Source of the DNA: Diplolepis rosae
Lineage: Eukaryota; Arthropoda; Insecta; Hymenoptera; Diplolepididae
Assembly (NCBI GenBank): GCA_030998225.1
Contig: JAPYXD010000680.1
Span: 12,834,001 to 12,898,000, forward strand
Direction: 5' to 3'
DNA: 64,000 nucleotides
Positions 11,230 through 22,827 of the stretch are shown here, one piece after another. Each line of letters opens with the position of its first letter. The stretch's first letter is position 1. The translations under genes and the position numbers were made by a program. Below the pieces are notes generated by a model. The model ran no database searches, was not told where the DNA came from, and saw only the letters and a program-made list of their open reading frames with translations.

Positions 11230-12200
11230 ACCATACTATTAGCCTAACGACACATGTGTCTGAAATTCTAAGTACAATAATTTATAGAAGAATAGAACGG
11301 ACAATTATATGCACACTCGACGAAGATTAGTTCGGTTTTAAAAATAAAGGGGGACTGGAGAAGTATTACTCTCATTGCGATTGGTTTATGACTTGGAAAA
11401 AGCATTTGATAAAGTCAGCTGGCCTAAACTCTTCAGAATAATCAAGAACAACGGAATAAGGTACAAGGGCGGGAGAATTATTAGCATTCTATACCGAGAC
11501 CAAAAGGAAGTGGTAGAAATGCTAGGGGTACGGGGAGAACCAAGTATCAGAAAAAGAGTGAGACAAGGCTGCTTCTTATCGTCAATTACAATCTTTCGTT
11601 TTGCGAATGATATTGCATTGCTAGCGAATACCGAAAGAAAACTAAAGGAGGTGTTCAATGTAACCGACAGCGTTTTTATCAAGTATAATGTAAAAATGAA
11701 CATAGGTAATATTGAAATAATCCCGTGTAGAACAAAATCAGACAAGAAGCGCTTAAACATCAAAATAGGCAATGGAAAGATAGGTGAAATTAGCGAATTT
11801 CGTTATTTAGAGAGCAAAATAACAAGGGATGGCCGTTATAATATAGGCATCCGTTCTAGAATAGGGTAAGCTAAAAACGCCTTCGCTGTGATATCACAAT
11901 TATTAGTCTCAAATATTGATCTACAAATCACAAAGAAACTGCTCAAAACATATGTATGAAGCGTGACACTAAATGGCCGTGAAGCTTGGTCTATAGTTAA
12001 AAGGGAAAGAGGTAGATTGGAGGCTTTTGAAATGTGATGCTGTAGGAAACTATTAAAAATAAGTTGGGTAGATAATGTGACAAATGAGGAAGTTCGAAAC
12101 TCACTAAAAGAAAATAAAAGTTCATATGCTAGTATTTAGAGACGCCATGACAGACTAATAGGCCCTATTTTTAGATGTTAGGCTTGAAAATATGCTGGAA
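11230..12200 (+). pseudogene. Non-LTR retrotransposon reverse transcriptase fragment
   Basis: The central open frame 11375-11869 has YDLEKAFDKVSWPKLF (palm motif A), RKRVRQGC (motif B-like) and FANDIALLA, where the canonical catalytic motif is FADDxxLLA, so one aspartate has become asparagine. Upstream, after a frameshift, lie THVSEILSTIIYRRIER and a TAG stop. Downstream, past more stops, are LLKTYV, LNGREAWS and RGRLEAFEM, typical of the C-terminal part of these elements. There is no endonuclease domain. Several frameshifts and stops make it dead. Confidence 0.85.
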
Positions 12201-12363
12201 ACGCTTATTTCCTCTAGGAAAATATTGATGAGATTGAGAAAGATGTTGAACTTAATGATCCTGACGATCCAAATATTGAGAATCATGTCCTTAAAAATAA
12301 TAATTCTCACATTTGTCACGTACAACACAGAATGAAGCCAATTATTTCTATCTGGATTTCATA

Positions 12364-12642
12364 CACGGGGAAACTTTTTAAATCAATTTTTACTATAGTA
12401 TTTTTCAATTTAGGGAAAAACGTATCACTTTGAGAATTTTTGTTAGTAAAAATACTAAACTTTATAATAATGATATGAAACTTTAGTATAAACTATATTA
12501 AAATTTGCTATGACCTATGCTGAAGTTGCATATCATTATTATAAAGTTTAGTATTTTTACTAACAAAAATTCTCAAAGTGATACGATTTTCCCTAAATTT
12601 AAAAATACTATAGTAAAAATTGATATAAAAAGTTTCTCCGTG
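12364..12642. mobile_element. Palindromic MITE with CACGG ends
   Basis: CACGGGGAAACTTTTTAAATC at the left is mirrored by the complement of the right end, TAAAAAGTTTCTCCGTG. The inverted arms run about 130 bp each, including the mirrored block AATTTTTGTTAGTAAAAATA. It is non-coding. Confidence 0.85.
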
Positions 12643-13800
12643 TAGTTTTTGGACTTTTATATAGGCAAAAATTATTATTTCTTTCACATGTGATTAACAT
12701 CTGTGTTTTTCTTAATATTTCAGAAGATGGACGCATTTATTGAAATTTTTATTGCTTCTTTATGTTTGAGACCATGGACCAACTGGATCACGTGAGTAGA
12801 TTCCTATCTTATCAGCATTTTCAATTTGTGGGGAGGGCCGCGAAATGCTATAAAAGCGGGATGCGGCCATGGAAAAGCTATTCTGGCGGCTCGCAAGCGA
12901 GCAGTAAGCAGCCCAAGTGACACTTTAGAACAGGCTGGAAGTTTTCTGCTTTCAGGCGAGTTCTAACTTGTCATCTGAGATCTCTTAGGGCAGGTTGGGA
13001 GTTTTCTGCTCGCCGCTGCGTTCTAACTGGTCTCACTCTTAAGGTCCACGGGACAAATTAAGAGGTTTCTCCTCTTATTTCGAGTACTGCGCTCAAGATT
13101 ATTACCATCGTTGCGAAAGGGTTTCATCAATGAAGTTTTACATTCATTGATAAACATTTTACACGATCCATGCTTACGGTCACTCTTGAGAGGCTCAAAG
13201 GAGATATAAATGAAATAAAATCTTATCTTGTAGAAGTATGTGGACTTTATTCAAGTACGGGGAGAATTTGTTTTTGAATTGTATCGAGTCATCGTCAATA
13301 AAATTGTAATCGAATATTTATTTTATGTCATATTAAATAGATAGTTTATTTAGAAAATAACTTTTAGAGCAGGGCGGTTTCGCTCTTTTGAAATAACTAA
13401 TGTTAATATTGATTAATAAAAATGTTGTAAAGGGAAAATCGCCATAATGTAGAGACCATTAAAATAGACTTGACAGCATCTTGAAAATTATAAAATTACA
13501 TTTTTTACGAATACAAATTTTTCTTATGATTATAAACATTTATGACCAAACCGACCTATGTTAGTGCATTCTGTTCAATTCTACCATTTTAAGTTACCTA
13601 CCTTATTACTTATAGAAATGGGGTTACGTTTGGAATAGTTTATCATGGAAATTATGCATATCATTGTTGATCTATATATTCCTTTTTTTCTGACAAAGAT
13701 TGATTTATGCTGCTATTCTTCTTTACAATTAGATTAAACAGGCATGTACGAAAGAGAAACGTTATTACAAATGCAGAGAATTGATACAAATACGAGTATC
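12643..13800. other. AT-rich spacer with LTR-like promoter stretch
   Basis: At 12849 there is TATAAAAGCGGG in a GC-richer stretch. It is followed by two imperfect direct copies, about 70 bp apart, of caggctggaagttttctgct / caggttgggagttttctgct. This resembles a solo LTR or another transposon promoter, but I could not define ends or a target duplication. The rest is AT-rich sequence without visible genes. Confidence 0.3.
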
Positions 13801-14078
13801 TAAACGGAGAAAATCCATTTGTGAAAATTTAATCAAAAGTTGAGAAAAGCTGGAACATAGTGGCTTTTGAAGAAAATTTAAAGTTTTTTGCGTATTCATT
13901 CAATAACGAATTATACAGTTAAATAAACTGTTTTAGAGTTAACTCAACAGTTAATTAAACTTTATAATTCGTTATTGAGTGAATACGCAAAAAAATTTAA
14001 ATTTTGTTCAAAAGCCACTATGTCCCAGCTTTACTCAACTTTTGATTAAATTTCCACACATGAATTTTCTCCGTTTAA
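13801..14078. mobile_element. Palindromic MITE with AAACGGAGAAAAT ends
   Basis: Both ends read TAAACGGAGAAAATxCAT and its complement. The arms of about 120 bp mirror each other, for example ATAACGAATTATA against TATAATTCGTTATT near the centre at 13930. The end sequence resembles the CACGGAGAAA group seen elsewhere in the window. Confidence 0.85.
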
Positions 14079-14266
14079 GTTTCGAGAAAAATGCCAATTC
14101 ATTAAACTCAGAAGAACTAAATTCTGATTGAACGAATTCAGAAAAAGTTTCATCCTACGATGACACAATCATTGGCAATGTCAAATATTGGTACGGGCAT
14201 CCCAGTAAGGAGGCTTGAATTGAATAGATTAAAAAATTTCACAGTTTAACATGAAAGTGACGATTT

Positions 14267-16809
14267 TTACATTCTCATCATGGATGAGAAGGTATTGGTT
14301 TTATGTGAAAAATGACTTTCGAAATTTTCATCAAATCTTTACGTTTTGAGACCCCCTGAGTCAGAAAAAATGGTTTTTACGAAAGTGTCTGTCTGTCTGT
14401 CTGTCTGTAGGTCGTGTGCGGCATAACTCTCGATAGAATTATCAGATTGAATTGAGCTTTGGTACACTTTATCGGAGCCGAAAAAGTAAGGACAAGTTCG
14501 TTAACCAGCCACATCCAATCAAAATTGAGGGATGGAGCACTACTTTTGTGTTTTTGAAAATAATTTTTTGAAAAAATCAAAAATTCCAATCCTGGTTTTT
14601 GATAGTGCTCATAAATCTCTAAAAATTATCCTAATAACATTTTTTGATTAAATCAAAATTAGAAATGTTACAGCATATTCAAATTCGAAAAAAGTCAATA
14701 TCAAAATTCCATTTTCCAGTTAAATTATACGAGATACGAAAAAACGTTATGATACAATATTATTGAATAAATAAAGTCCTACAAATTTGAATTGTAACAT
14801 TTTTTCATAAGATGCATATTTTTCTTTTTAATTAAAAAAAAAACTATTGAAAATCCAAAATTCAATTTTTTAACAATAATATGTAAAATAAGAAAAAAAC
14901 GTAAGAATACAAAGTTGTTAGTTTCAAAAAGATCTACAAGTTTTGTCTCACACAGTTTCTGATAAAACATATATTTTTCGTTTCAATTCCAAAAAATACG
15001 ATTAAAATTCAAAAATTCCATTTTTTAGACAAAATATGTGAAATTCAAAAAAAACTTTGAGATGAAAATTGTTTGGCTAAATAAGGTCTACACATTCTTA
15101 TCGATAAATTTAACGTAACGGGAATAGGTTTTTTGTAAATCTTAATTCCATTCTATTCATTTTCGTTGAATCCGATAAAAGAGAATATATTTCTACTTTG
15201 TTTAATTCGTTCTTTTCCGGCGAAGATTATCTATATTTAATTCAAACGAATGCTACTTTATATTGAGGAGAGATTGTGTACTTTCAATTCCAATATTAAT
15301 CTAATATTGATAAGAAAGTGTTGGTTAAATAACAGTTAAAAAATAACTTATTACAAAGGTATTAAAAAAAATCTGCCCGCTTAGCGGGCACATTCTCATC
15401 GCGCGCTTTGCGCGCAGCTCGCTTCGCGCGTAAGTTTGAGCGCGCCTGGGGCGCGCGATTCGATCGTCGCGCTGCGCGCTTCGCGCTCCGTTCTTTCTGG
15501 ACCTTGCGCTTCGCGCTCGGTCTTGTGCTCTTCGCATACATTTAAGTTTATTTCTTATATTTTGATACTGAAGCTCAAACCAATTTTATAATAATATTAC
15601 AGATGATGTGAATTACAAATTTTCTCAAAGTCACTGAATTTCTTTTTGAATTTAAGTGAAACAGGAAATTCAATTTACTTAAGGCTCTATCGGCCTTAAG
15701 GAACACATTCTCATCATGACACTCGCGCTTCGCGCTCGATTTTCTTTATACATTTCAGTATAACTTTTTAATAAATTACATGATTAAAAGAATTTACTTT
15801 CTTCCACATATCTAAAAAGGAAAAACAATCGCAGACTTTATTTAAGGAAACGATTCTGCAGAACAACGCTTATTTCGTATCTCACATATTTTGGTGAAAA
15901 AAATCGAATTTTTTCAATATTAAAAATCGAAACATAAAATATGCATCCTGTCCCGAAATTTCTTTATCAGAATTTGTAGACCTCATTTAAGCTAACAATT
16001 TTCCATCTAAATGTTTTTTTTGCATCTCACATATTTTGTCTAAAAAATGGAATTTTTTCATTTTTATCGTATTTTTTGGAATTGAAACGAAAAATATATC
16101 TTTTATCAGAAACTGTGTCAGACAAAATTTGTAGATCTTTTTGAAACGAACAACTTTGTATTCTTACGTTTTTTTCGTATTTTACATATTATTGTTAAAA
16201 AAATGAATTTTGATTTTCAATAGCTTTTTTTTTTATTAAAAAGAAAAAAATGCATCTTATGAGAAAATGTTATAATTCAAATTTGTAGGTCTTTATGTAT
16301 TCAATAATATTGTATCATAACGTTTTTTCGTATCTCGTATAATTTAACTTGAAAATGGAATTTTGATATTGACTTTTTTCGAATTTGAATATGCTGTAAC
16401 ATTTCTAATTTTGATTTAATCAAAAAATGTTATTAGGATAATTTTTAGAGATTTATGAGCACTATCAAAAACCAGGATTGGAATTTTTGATTTTTTCAAA
16501 AAATTATTTTCAAAAACACAAAAGTAGTGCTCCATTCCTCAATTTTGATTGGATATGGCTGGTTAACGAACTTGTCCTTACTTTTTCGGCTTCGATAAAG
16601 TGTACCAAAGCTCAATTCAATCTGATAATTCTATCGAGAGTTATGCCGCACACGACCTACTACAGACAGACAGACAGACAGACAGACACTTTCGTAAAAA
16701 CCATTTTTTCTGACTCAGGGGGTCTCAAAACGTAAAGATTTGATGAAAATTTCGAAAGTCATTTTTCACATAAAACCAATACCTTCTCATCCATGATGAG
16801 AATGTAAAA
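14267..16809. repeat. Large foldback (inverted repeat with ~850 bp arms)
   Basis: The left arm, 14267 to about 15110, is the reverse complement of about 15900-16809. Matching landmarks are ttacattctcatcatgga at the tip, the ctgtctgtctgtctg array at 14387 against cagacagacagacagac at 16666, and the AT-rich blocks towards the centre. Each arm carries a 70-85 codon open frame (14377-14589 minus, 16478-16735 plus) of identical type, which is a passenger of the repeat and not an independent gene. The central spacer holds a GC-rich low-complexity patch. Confidence 0.85.
15365..15540. repeat. GCGC-rich low-complexity patch in foldback centre
   Basis: Here the sequence switches abruptly from AT-rich to short overlapping GCGCGC/TTCGCGCTC words (gcgcgctttgcgcgcagctc). 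This creates many small palindromes. The 73-codon-scale arginine-rich frame across it is compositional. No gene is likely. Confidence 0.6.
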
Positions 16810-17446
16810 AGTGTCCACAGTATTTTTATTTTTCACTTCCTCACCCTTAATTTCCAGTTACAAAAAAATTAAAATTTTTATTCAAATATTTGTTTACGTA
16901 ACAAAAAATTTATTTTAATTTCACAAAGCTGAATAGAATTTCTAATATTTTCTTCGCATTCTCGTATTTTTGAATTCCCTTCAATTCACTTCCTTTTCTT
17001 TTCCTAGTTGAATAAACATGAATTGGACTTTGCCTTTTTTTACCTCTAACAGAATAAGATACAAAAGGAAAATTAGGTAATTAATGGAATTAGTTTTTTT
17101 AATTCTATCAATTTCAAGCCTTCTCACTAGGATCGCAAAGAAAGACGTGACAATTGAATCTAATCTTATATGAGCACATCAGAGCAAAAAAGCAGAGGCC
17201 AAAAGTCTGCTCGTAAAAGAAACACTTTCATCAGCACAAAAGACGGATATGTTTTATTTTTGGGTGCACTTGAATGATAACTGCTTGTCTGAAGTTAAAA
17301 ATAGATCGTATTATTTCATTACAATCAAATGTATTTTTTTAAAAATAGGTTTCATTTTGAATGCCGTAAATAATTTCAAAGAGTGTAATAATAAATTGAT
17401 TGAATATTTATTTACAATACCGTCGGAAATTGTACGCACGGTGCTT
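16810..17446. other. AT-rich spacer
   Basis: Nothing is recognised apart from a 74-codon open frame at 17249-17473 that lacks any family resemblance. Confidence 0.5.
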
Positions 17447-17600
17447 GTGAGCGCCATTAAAAATCACTGCTGACTTTGAATCACGATATCTCGATGAAAA
17501 AAGAAAATAGGGTATTTTTTAAAAAACAGTTGGAAATCTTATGAAATTCCACGACTAGTGATACTCAACAAATATTTTTATGACCTTCTGAAAATAATGC
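17447..17600 (+). repeat. Left member of inverted repeat flanking the DIRS element
   Basis: The stretch with attaaaaatcactgctga, cacgatatctcg, agggtat, acagttggaaa and actagtgatactcaacaaat is matched in reverse complement at 23055-23195. The pair brackets the DIRS element and may be the ends of an older element into which DIRS inserted. Confidence 0.75.
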
Positions 17601-17905
17601 AGAACGTGAGGAGTTGAAAAAAAAAAATTCAAGATTTTCTCAAATTCTCTACCTCAACTTCAATTCTTAGCATGACCTAGGGAAAATGTTTCCGAGATCT
17701 GAAAATTATTTTTCGTCGTCTCGTCCTCTAGATCATAATGTAGTAGTGCCTATTCTACACGATTTTTCCACAATATTTAAAAAAAAAACAAATTAAATTT
17801 TGTCCATGCGCTCTACTAGCGCCACCTTCCCACGTCTCGGGGAACCTTTCATTGTGTAATTTTGTGCGGTTTGATCCGCATCGTTATCAATAAAAAGTCA
17901 AAAAG

Positions 17906-19347
17906 ATGATGAGAGAACGCGAATATTCAGAAGAAGAAAGTCATCATCGTAGGAAGAATAAGCGGAGCAGATCTTCCAGCGCAGAAATTCGAAGAAAAAT
18001 CAGGCGATTGGAAAGAAAAATGAAAAGACGCAGACGCTCGAGATCTCGCTCCCGTCATGCGTCCCGTCATGGCTCCCGGGATTCAGCAAATGCTGATTCT
18101 TTTTATCGGTTAGATAATTGTGAACGATATCCGAGAGATACGTCGCATTATGGCCGGTAGGCATTATATATTTTTTTTGTCTTTTTTGATCTAACCGAAT
18201 TGATCTTTGCCCGCGAGGCATGACGATTCTTTCTATAATCATTTGGATTTTTTTTTCTTGATTATTTAGATCAAGCGCTCGATCGCAGTCGAGGTCAAGA
18301 TCTGGCACCCGTACTTATAGCAGAAGCATCTCCCGTGATCACAACTTCAGTGAGAATTCGCCGCCTTTGCGGAGGTTAGAATCATCCCTGCATAACCAGC
18401 CTTTGAAAAATCAAGCCGATTCACTGTCACTTGTCACACGAGATGTCAATACTAATGAGCACAGCTCACAAAGTGAAGTTAGGTTGCCAGCCGATAATCA
18501 AAAGCAACCTAATTTCAGTCAAGTTGAGACAATCGTGGTTGAGTCGGAGAAAATATCTGAAGATCCAGAGCTCGATGAAACGATGCTACAAATTCTTGGA
18601 GAAGATCCGAATAAGGATAAATTGCAGAGTGATAACATCCATCGGTCATTGGCCAATAGGTGGATTGATATAATAAAGAAGGGTTTGACGCAGGAAGTCA
18701 GAAGGGAGTTATTACAGAAATACCCTGAACCGAAAAATCTGTTGGGTGTTAAACCTCCGAGTATCAATCCCGAAATTAAGAGAACTATGACCGATGCTGC
18801 AATTAAAAAAGATAAATTTCAGGCTGCATCACAACAACAAGTCGGAGCCTGCTTGTCCGCAATAGGTGCGGCATTAGCCGATTATTTTAAATCTGGAAAT
18901 AAGGAGAACACTTCACTTGTAACTCATCTTAGTGACGCCGGTCGTTTACTGGCGGATATTTTTCACAACACATCTGCAACAAGGCGAGCGTTTATCACGC
19001 CTAATCTTAACAGAATTGTTAAAAATATTGCCGAGGAGTTACCAGTGGATAACTTTCTCTATGGAGAGAATTTTTCTGAACGCTTGAAAGCAGCTCAAAC
19101 TATGGAAAAGCAATCAAAGGACATCTCTAAACCACCTCCACCACCACCAGTCCAAAAATCCCAGTACAAGTCTAAGCGGACGTTCCAACCACGAAGTCAG
19201 CCGGCAGTATCAGGATCTAATTTAACTGCCAATTTTCAGCCAGCTTTAAACTCGAAAGGCCCGTCATCGAAGAAAAGTCACAACTCCTCTCGACAGGGCG
19301 GGCAGAATCGACCTTATCATTCACAAATGAATCGCCAAAGATATTAA
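17906..19347 (+). CDS. gag: DIRS Gag-like protein, spliced (exons 17906-18156 and 18270-19347)
   Basis: Exon 1 starts at the first ATG after the left end and encodes a charged, RS-rich segment (RSRSRSRHASRHGSR). It runs into TAG at 18158-18160, but GTAGGC at 18157 and TTATTTAG ending at 18269 define a 113 bp intron. Removing it joins CG|A (Arg) and continues the RS repeat (SQSRSRSGTRTYSRS) into the main body, giving a 442-residue protein with no stop. The body has an acidic region, a helical block around LSDAGRLLADIFHN, a PPPPPPP tract and a basic, Gln/Ser-rich tail, as in DIRS Gag proteins that bind the genomic RNA. No zinc knuckle is visible. It is followed by the RT frame after 2 bases. 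Confidence 0.75.
18157..18269 (+). other. Predicted spliceosomal intron in DIRS gag
   Basis: It has a GTAGGC donor and a pyrimidine-rich acceptor tttttttcttgattatttag. Its length of 113 bp is not a multiple of three and it contains in-frame stops. Splicing is the only simple way to keep the RS repeat and the downstream frame continuous. Confidence 0.7.
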
Positions 19348-19349
19348 CT

Positions 19350-21196
19350 GTGAGTAAATCGGCTGCTAGTTTAAAGTTCTTCTTTCATGTTTGGAAAGAA
19401 TTTACTCAGGATTCATTAATTTTGCAATGGATACAGGGGTATCAAATTCTTTTTATTGAAAAGGTAAGTCAGAACTGTCCTCCCAAACAGAGAAATCTTT
19501 CGCAATCTGAGGTTCATGACACCTCTCTTGCTATAAAAGAACTCATGGACAAGGGCGCAGTTTCAGAATGTGAACCATGCGAGTGTCAATTTTTTCTAGT
19601 TACTTTCTTGTGCAAAAATCAAATAGAGAAAATAGATTTATTCTTAATTTAAAAAATCTAAACTACTTTATTGATCCGCCACATTTTAAGATGGAAGATG
19701 CCAAGACGGTAATACGCTTACTAGTACCAAATTGTTAAATGGCAACAATTGACCTAAAGGACGCTTTTTTATCAGTTCCCATAGCAACCGATTTTAAAAA
19801 ATATTTGCGGTTCGAATTTAACGACTCATTGTATCAATTTAATTGTTTACCTTTCGGGCTGTGTACATCTTCATATGTATTCACAAAATTATTAAAGCCG
19901 GTTGCTCGTTATCTTCGATCCAGGGGTTTTATATCAGTTATTTATTTAGATGACATATGGCTAACCGGTAAAACTGAGGAAGCATGCAATCTAAATGTTT
20001 TAAGAACGAAAGAAGTATGCAAATTTCATGGATTGTTGTTTAATAGCAAAGAATATCGTGTAGAACTCCCGACAGACAAAAGGTGTAAGATTTTGAACAT
20101 AGTGAATGAGTATTTATCAAAATCGGAATGTAAAATTAGGGATTTCGCGCAATGTATCGGAATTTTAGGGTCAGCATGCCCAGCTGTCAAGTATGGTTGG
20201 GTTTATACAAAAGCTATCGAACGTGACAAATTTTTAGCTTTTCAAAAAACAGGCAGCTATGACAAAAATATGAGAATAAGTTCAGACGCTAAACTCGAAC
20301 TTGATTGGTGGAAAAGAAACATTATGTCTATTAATAATCCTATCCGCAATTATATTTATCAACTTGAGATATTTTCTGACGCGTCGCTAACAGAATGGGG
20401 AGCATGCTGTGCGGATAAAAGAACTCACGGCTGGTGGAGTTTAGAAGAAAGGTCCCACCATATAAATTATCTGGAATTAAAAGCCGCATTCTATGCATTA
20501 AGTTGCTTTGCTCTAAATTATAGGTGCTGTGAAATTTTAATGCGTATAGATAATACGACAGCGATTTCATACATAAATCGTATGGGAGGTATACAGTACC
20601 CAAAATTAAATCAGATCGCTAGGCTCATCTGGGAATGGTGTGCAAAGCGAGACATTTGGGTTTTTGCCTCTTACATTAAGTCCAAAGAAAATGTGATTGC
20701 GGATAGTGAATCTCGAATGTTGTCACCCGAAATAGAATGGGAGTTAAATGCAATAGTGTTTAGTACGATCGAAGAAAAATTCGGAAAATTCGATATCGAT
20801 CTTTTCGCGTCAAATATTAACGCAAAATGTAAACAATTTATTTCTTGGCACGCCGATCCAAAATCTTGTGCAATTGATGTACTGACAGTTACCTGGTCTA
20901 AATATTACTTTTATGCATTCCCTCCTTTTTCATTAATTCTTCGATGTTTAAGAAAGATTGTAATAGATGAGGCAGAAGGAGTTTTGGTAATACCACTGTG
21001 GCCAGCGCAATCATGGTATCCTGTTTTTAATAATCTCTTAATTTCAGAGCCATTAATCTTTCGTCCTCAAGTCGATTTACTCACATCTCCTTTCAGTGAG
21101 GAACACCCACTGTGGAAAACTCTTACCCTGGTAGCAGGCAGATTATCAGGGAAGCGTTCCAACGAAGGGGTGTACCAGAGGAGGCGATTCCGATAA
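19350..21196 (+). pseudogene. DIRS reverse transcriptase-RNase H-methyltransferase, two lesions
   Basis: The N-terminal part (19350 to about 19595) loses frame in a T run near 19588-19594. In the next frame RFILNLKNLNYFI and FKMEDAKT follow, then a TAA at 19736 just before MATIDLKDAF. From 19739 the frame is open. It contains RT motifs LPFGLCTS and YLDD (about 19943-19954); an RNase H domain with FSDAS, ELKAAF, DNTTA and ADSESR supplying the acidic residues; and the DIRS adenine-methyltransferase-like block FDIDLFASN...WSKYYFYAFPPFSL...VVIPLWP-type. The product would be the element's polymerase. One frameshift and one stop make this copy unable to give a full-length protein without recoding. 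It overlaps the recombinase frame by 85 bp. Confidence 0.9.
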
Positions 21197-22104
21197 TGTT
21201 TGCTTCCCTTACGGAGTCTACTCTAAAGCAATACGAAAAACCTTTCAGAACGTGGTGGTGTTATTACTTAGATAGAAATATTTCTGTATTTGATGTTGGT
21301 GTCGAGCACGTAATAACTTATTTAACGGATATTTTTAAGATCGCTGGAGCGTACGGCACTGTTAATTCTTACAGATCGGCTTTATCTCTGATTCTATCAC
21401 GCGATATAGGAAATGACACGACCATTAAAAGAATGTTCAAGGCAATTCCTGTGTTAAAGCCACAGAAAGCTAAATATGATTGTACTTGGGATCCATCCTT
21501 AGTTTTGGATAACCTAAAAACTCTGTACCCTAATGATAAGATTACTTTAGAACAGTTATCGCTTAAATTAGTTACCTTAATTGCGTTATCAACAGGCCAA
21601 AGAATTCAGATCATATCCAAAATCTCATTAGAAAATATTGTAGTTTCACCCGAAAGAATCCAGATTAAAATTTCGCAACGTATTAAGACTTCGAAAGTGA
21701 ACAGAATGCAGCCTTGTTTAATGCTTCCATTTTTTCGTTACCAACCTGAAATATGTGTAGCTTCGGCTCTCCAGACATATGTAAAAGTAACAGCTAAGTT
21801 AAGGGATCCGATGCAGAGCGATAAATCGCTATTCATATCATTTCGTAAACCACACAAGGTGGTTACAGCACAAACTTTGGCTAGATGGATTAAAAATGTA
21901 CTGAAGAAAAGTGGATTTGACACATACATATTCACTGCACATAGTACTAGACACGCCTCGATATCAGCTGCGAATGGGGCTGGCATTAACATCGATACGA
22001 TTCGTCAAACAGCAGGTTGGTCTCAGAGATCTAGTGTATTCGCGCGTTTTTATAATAAGTCGTTAGACGACAGAAATGCGTTCGCTACGGCTATTATAAA
22101 TTAA
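21112..22104 (+). CDS. DIRS tyrosine recombinase, open frame
   Basis: The frame runs uninterrupted for 330 codons. It has an N-terminal SAM-like core-binding region (SLTESTLKQYEKPFRTWW) and a catalytic domain with the arginine in STGQRIQ, the HSTRHA (HxxR) box at about 21939-21953, GWSQRS, and the tyrosine nucleophile in FARFYNK at about 22051. This enzyme would insert the circular DNA copy. The first ATG in frame is at 21196, about 28 codons in, so either that ATG or a translational coupling with the overlapping RT frame starts it. No inactivating change is visible. A -rich C-terminal extension is absent, which is normal for the family. Confidence 0.9.
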   Translation: MENSYPGSRQIIREAFQRRGVPEEAIPIMFASLTESTLKQYEKPFRTWWCYYLDRNISVFDVGVEHVITYLTDIFKIAGAYGTVNSYRSALSLILSRDIGNDTTIKRMFKAIPVLKPQKAKYDCTWDPSLVLDNLKTLYPNDKITLEQLSLKLVTLIALSTGQRIQIISKISLENIVVSPERIQIKISQRIKTSKVNRMQPCLMLPFFRYQPEICVASALQTYVKVTAKLRDPMQSDKSLFISFRKPHKVVTAQTLARWIKNVLKKSGFDTYIFTAHSTRHASISAANGAGINIDTIRQTAGWSQRSSVFARFYNKSLDDRNAFATAIIN

Positions 22105-22245
22105 TTCTCAGTTCGGGTTATGTTCTGATATAGTAACTTTAAGTTACCAGAAGTATTGTTCTTTATGTTCACATTATGTTCTTCTTTATTTTTTTTTTCA
22201 ATAATAAAATGTTTCTTACGGTAAATCGCATTAAAACTTTAAACA

Positions 22246-22290
22246 TCTACATTATGATCTAGAGGACGAGACGACGAAAAATAATTAACC
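22246..22290. repeat. DIRS internal complementary region
   Basis: It is the complement of about 42 bp at 17704-17746 (CTACATTATGATCTAGAGGA and onward), directly 3' of the recombinase gene. Next to it is a small hairpin (cgatcaaacgaac/gttcgatcg), and then the right terminal copy of the same motif. Confidence 0.8.
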
Positions 22291-22641
22291 GATCAAACGA
22301 ACTTACCTGTTGTGAAGTTCGATCGGGATTATTTGAGTCGTCTCGTCCGAATAGATCATACCCTCCCAACCCAAAGAATTATCTTTCAGATAATTACCCT
22401 TAAAATTGCGATTTGCAAGCTTTTAAATAATGAAAGGTTCCCCGAGGCGAAGCCGAGGGCATCATGGCACGCAGTTCAGGGCTCGCAACTTTCTGCCCAT
22501 GTAGTGTATGCTATTTTTCTTGCTACCGAGTCGAAAGTACGAAAACAATTGCATGTGTGCATTGGAATATATTGATGCCTGCCCCGACATTTGCGGCACG
22601 AGCGGAGCGAGTGCTGCAGGTCGGGGGGGCATCGAATACAT

Positions 22642-22827
22642 CTATAAATTAAGGTTTAGATTTCTATTTCCTTGTTTCCATCTTTGGTAATTATCATAGA
22701 CTAGCATGCATCTGTCAACGGACTTTTTGGGTAAGGTGTCAGTTTCTACTGTTAATTGAGCTTCAGTTTCAAAGTTTTTATTAATTTCTTCTTCATCTGT
22801 CGATTCATCAGATGATATGTCATTCAT
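22642..22827 (-). pseudogene. Short ORF resembling the N-terminus of a Crypton-like recombinase
   Basis: The 61-codon frame has an acidic start (SSDESTDEEE) and then LPKKSVDRCMLVYDNYQRW, which resembles the core-binding start of eukaryotic tyrosine recombinases of the Crypton type (KSxxRYxxxYxxFxxW). It stops soon after. A fragment or a first exon is possible. The weak resemblance is all the evidence. Confidence 0.25.

Larger units (their letters stand above)
17700..22450 (+). mobile_element. DIRS-type tyrosine-recombinase retrotransposon
   Basis: The order is inverted end, spliced gag, RT-RNase H-methyltransferase frame, overlapping tyrosine recombinase, internal complementary region, opposite end. 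ATTTTTCGTCGTCTCGTCCT at 17706 occurs as its complement at 22265-22287. CTCGGGGAACCTTTCATT at 17836 is mirrored by ATGAAAGGTTCCCCGAG at 22430. A second, direct version of the first motif (GAGTCGTCTCGTCC) is at 22334. Inverted ends plus an adjacent complementary copy are the hallmark of DIRS elements, which integrate through a circular intermediate without a target duplication. Outer limits are estimated. Confidence 0.9.

Noticed and set aside
15325..15537. Arginine/alanine-rich 70-codon frame
   Set aside because: It follows directly from GCGC low-complexity repeats.
14377..16735. Two matching ORFs (14377-14589 minus, 16478-16735 plus)
   Set aside because: They are the same sequence in the two arms of a foldback and include the CAGACAGA microsatellite, so they are not independent genes.
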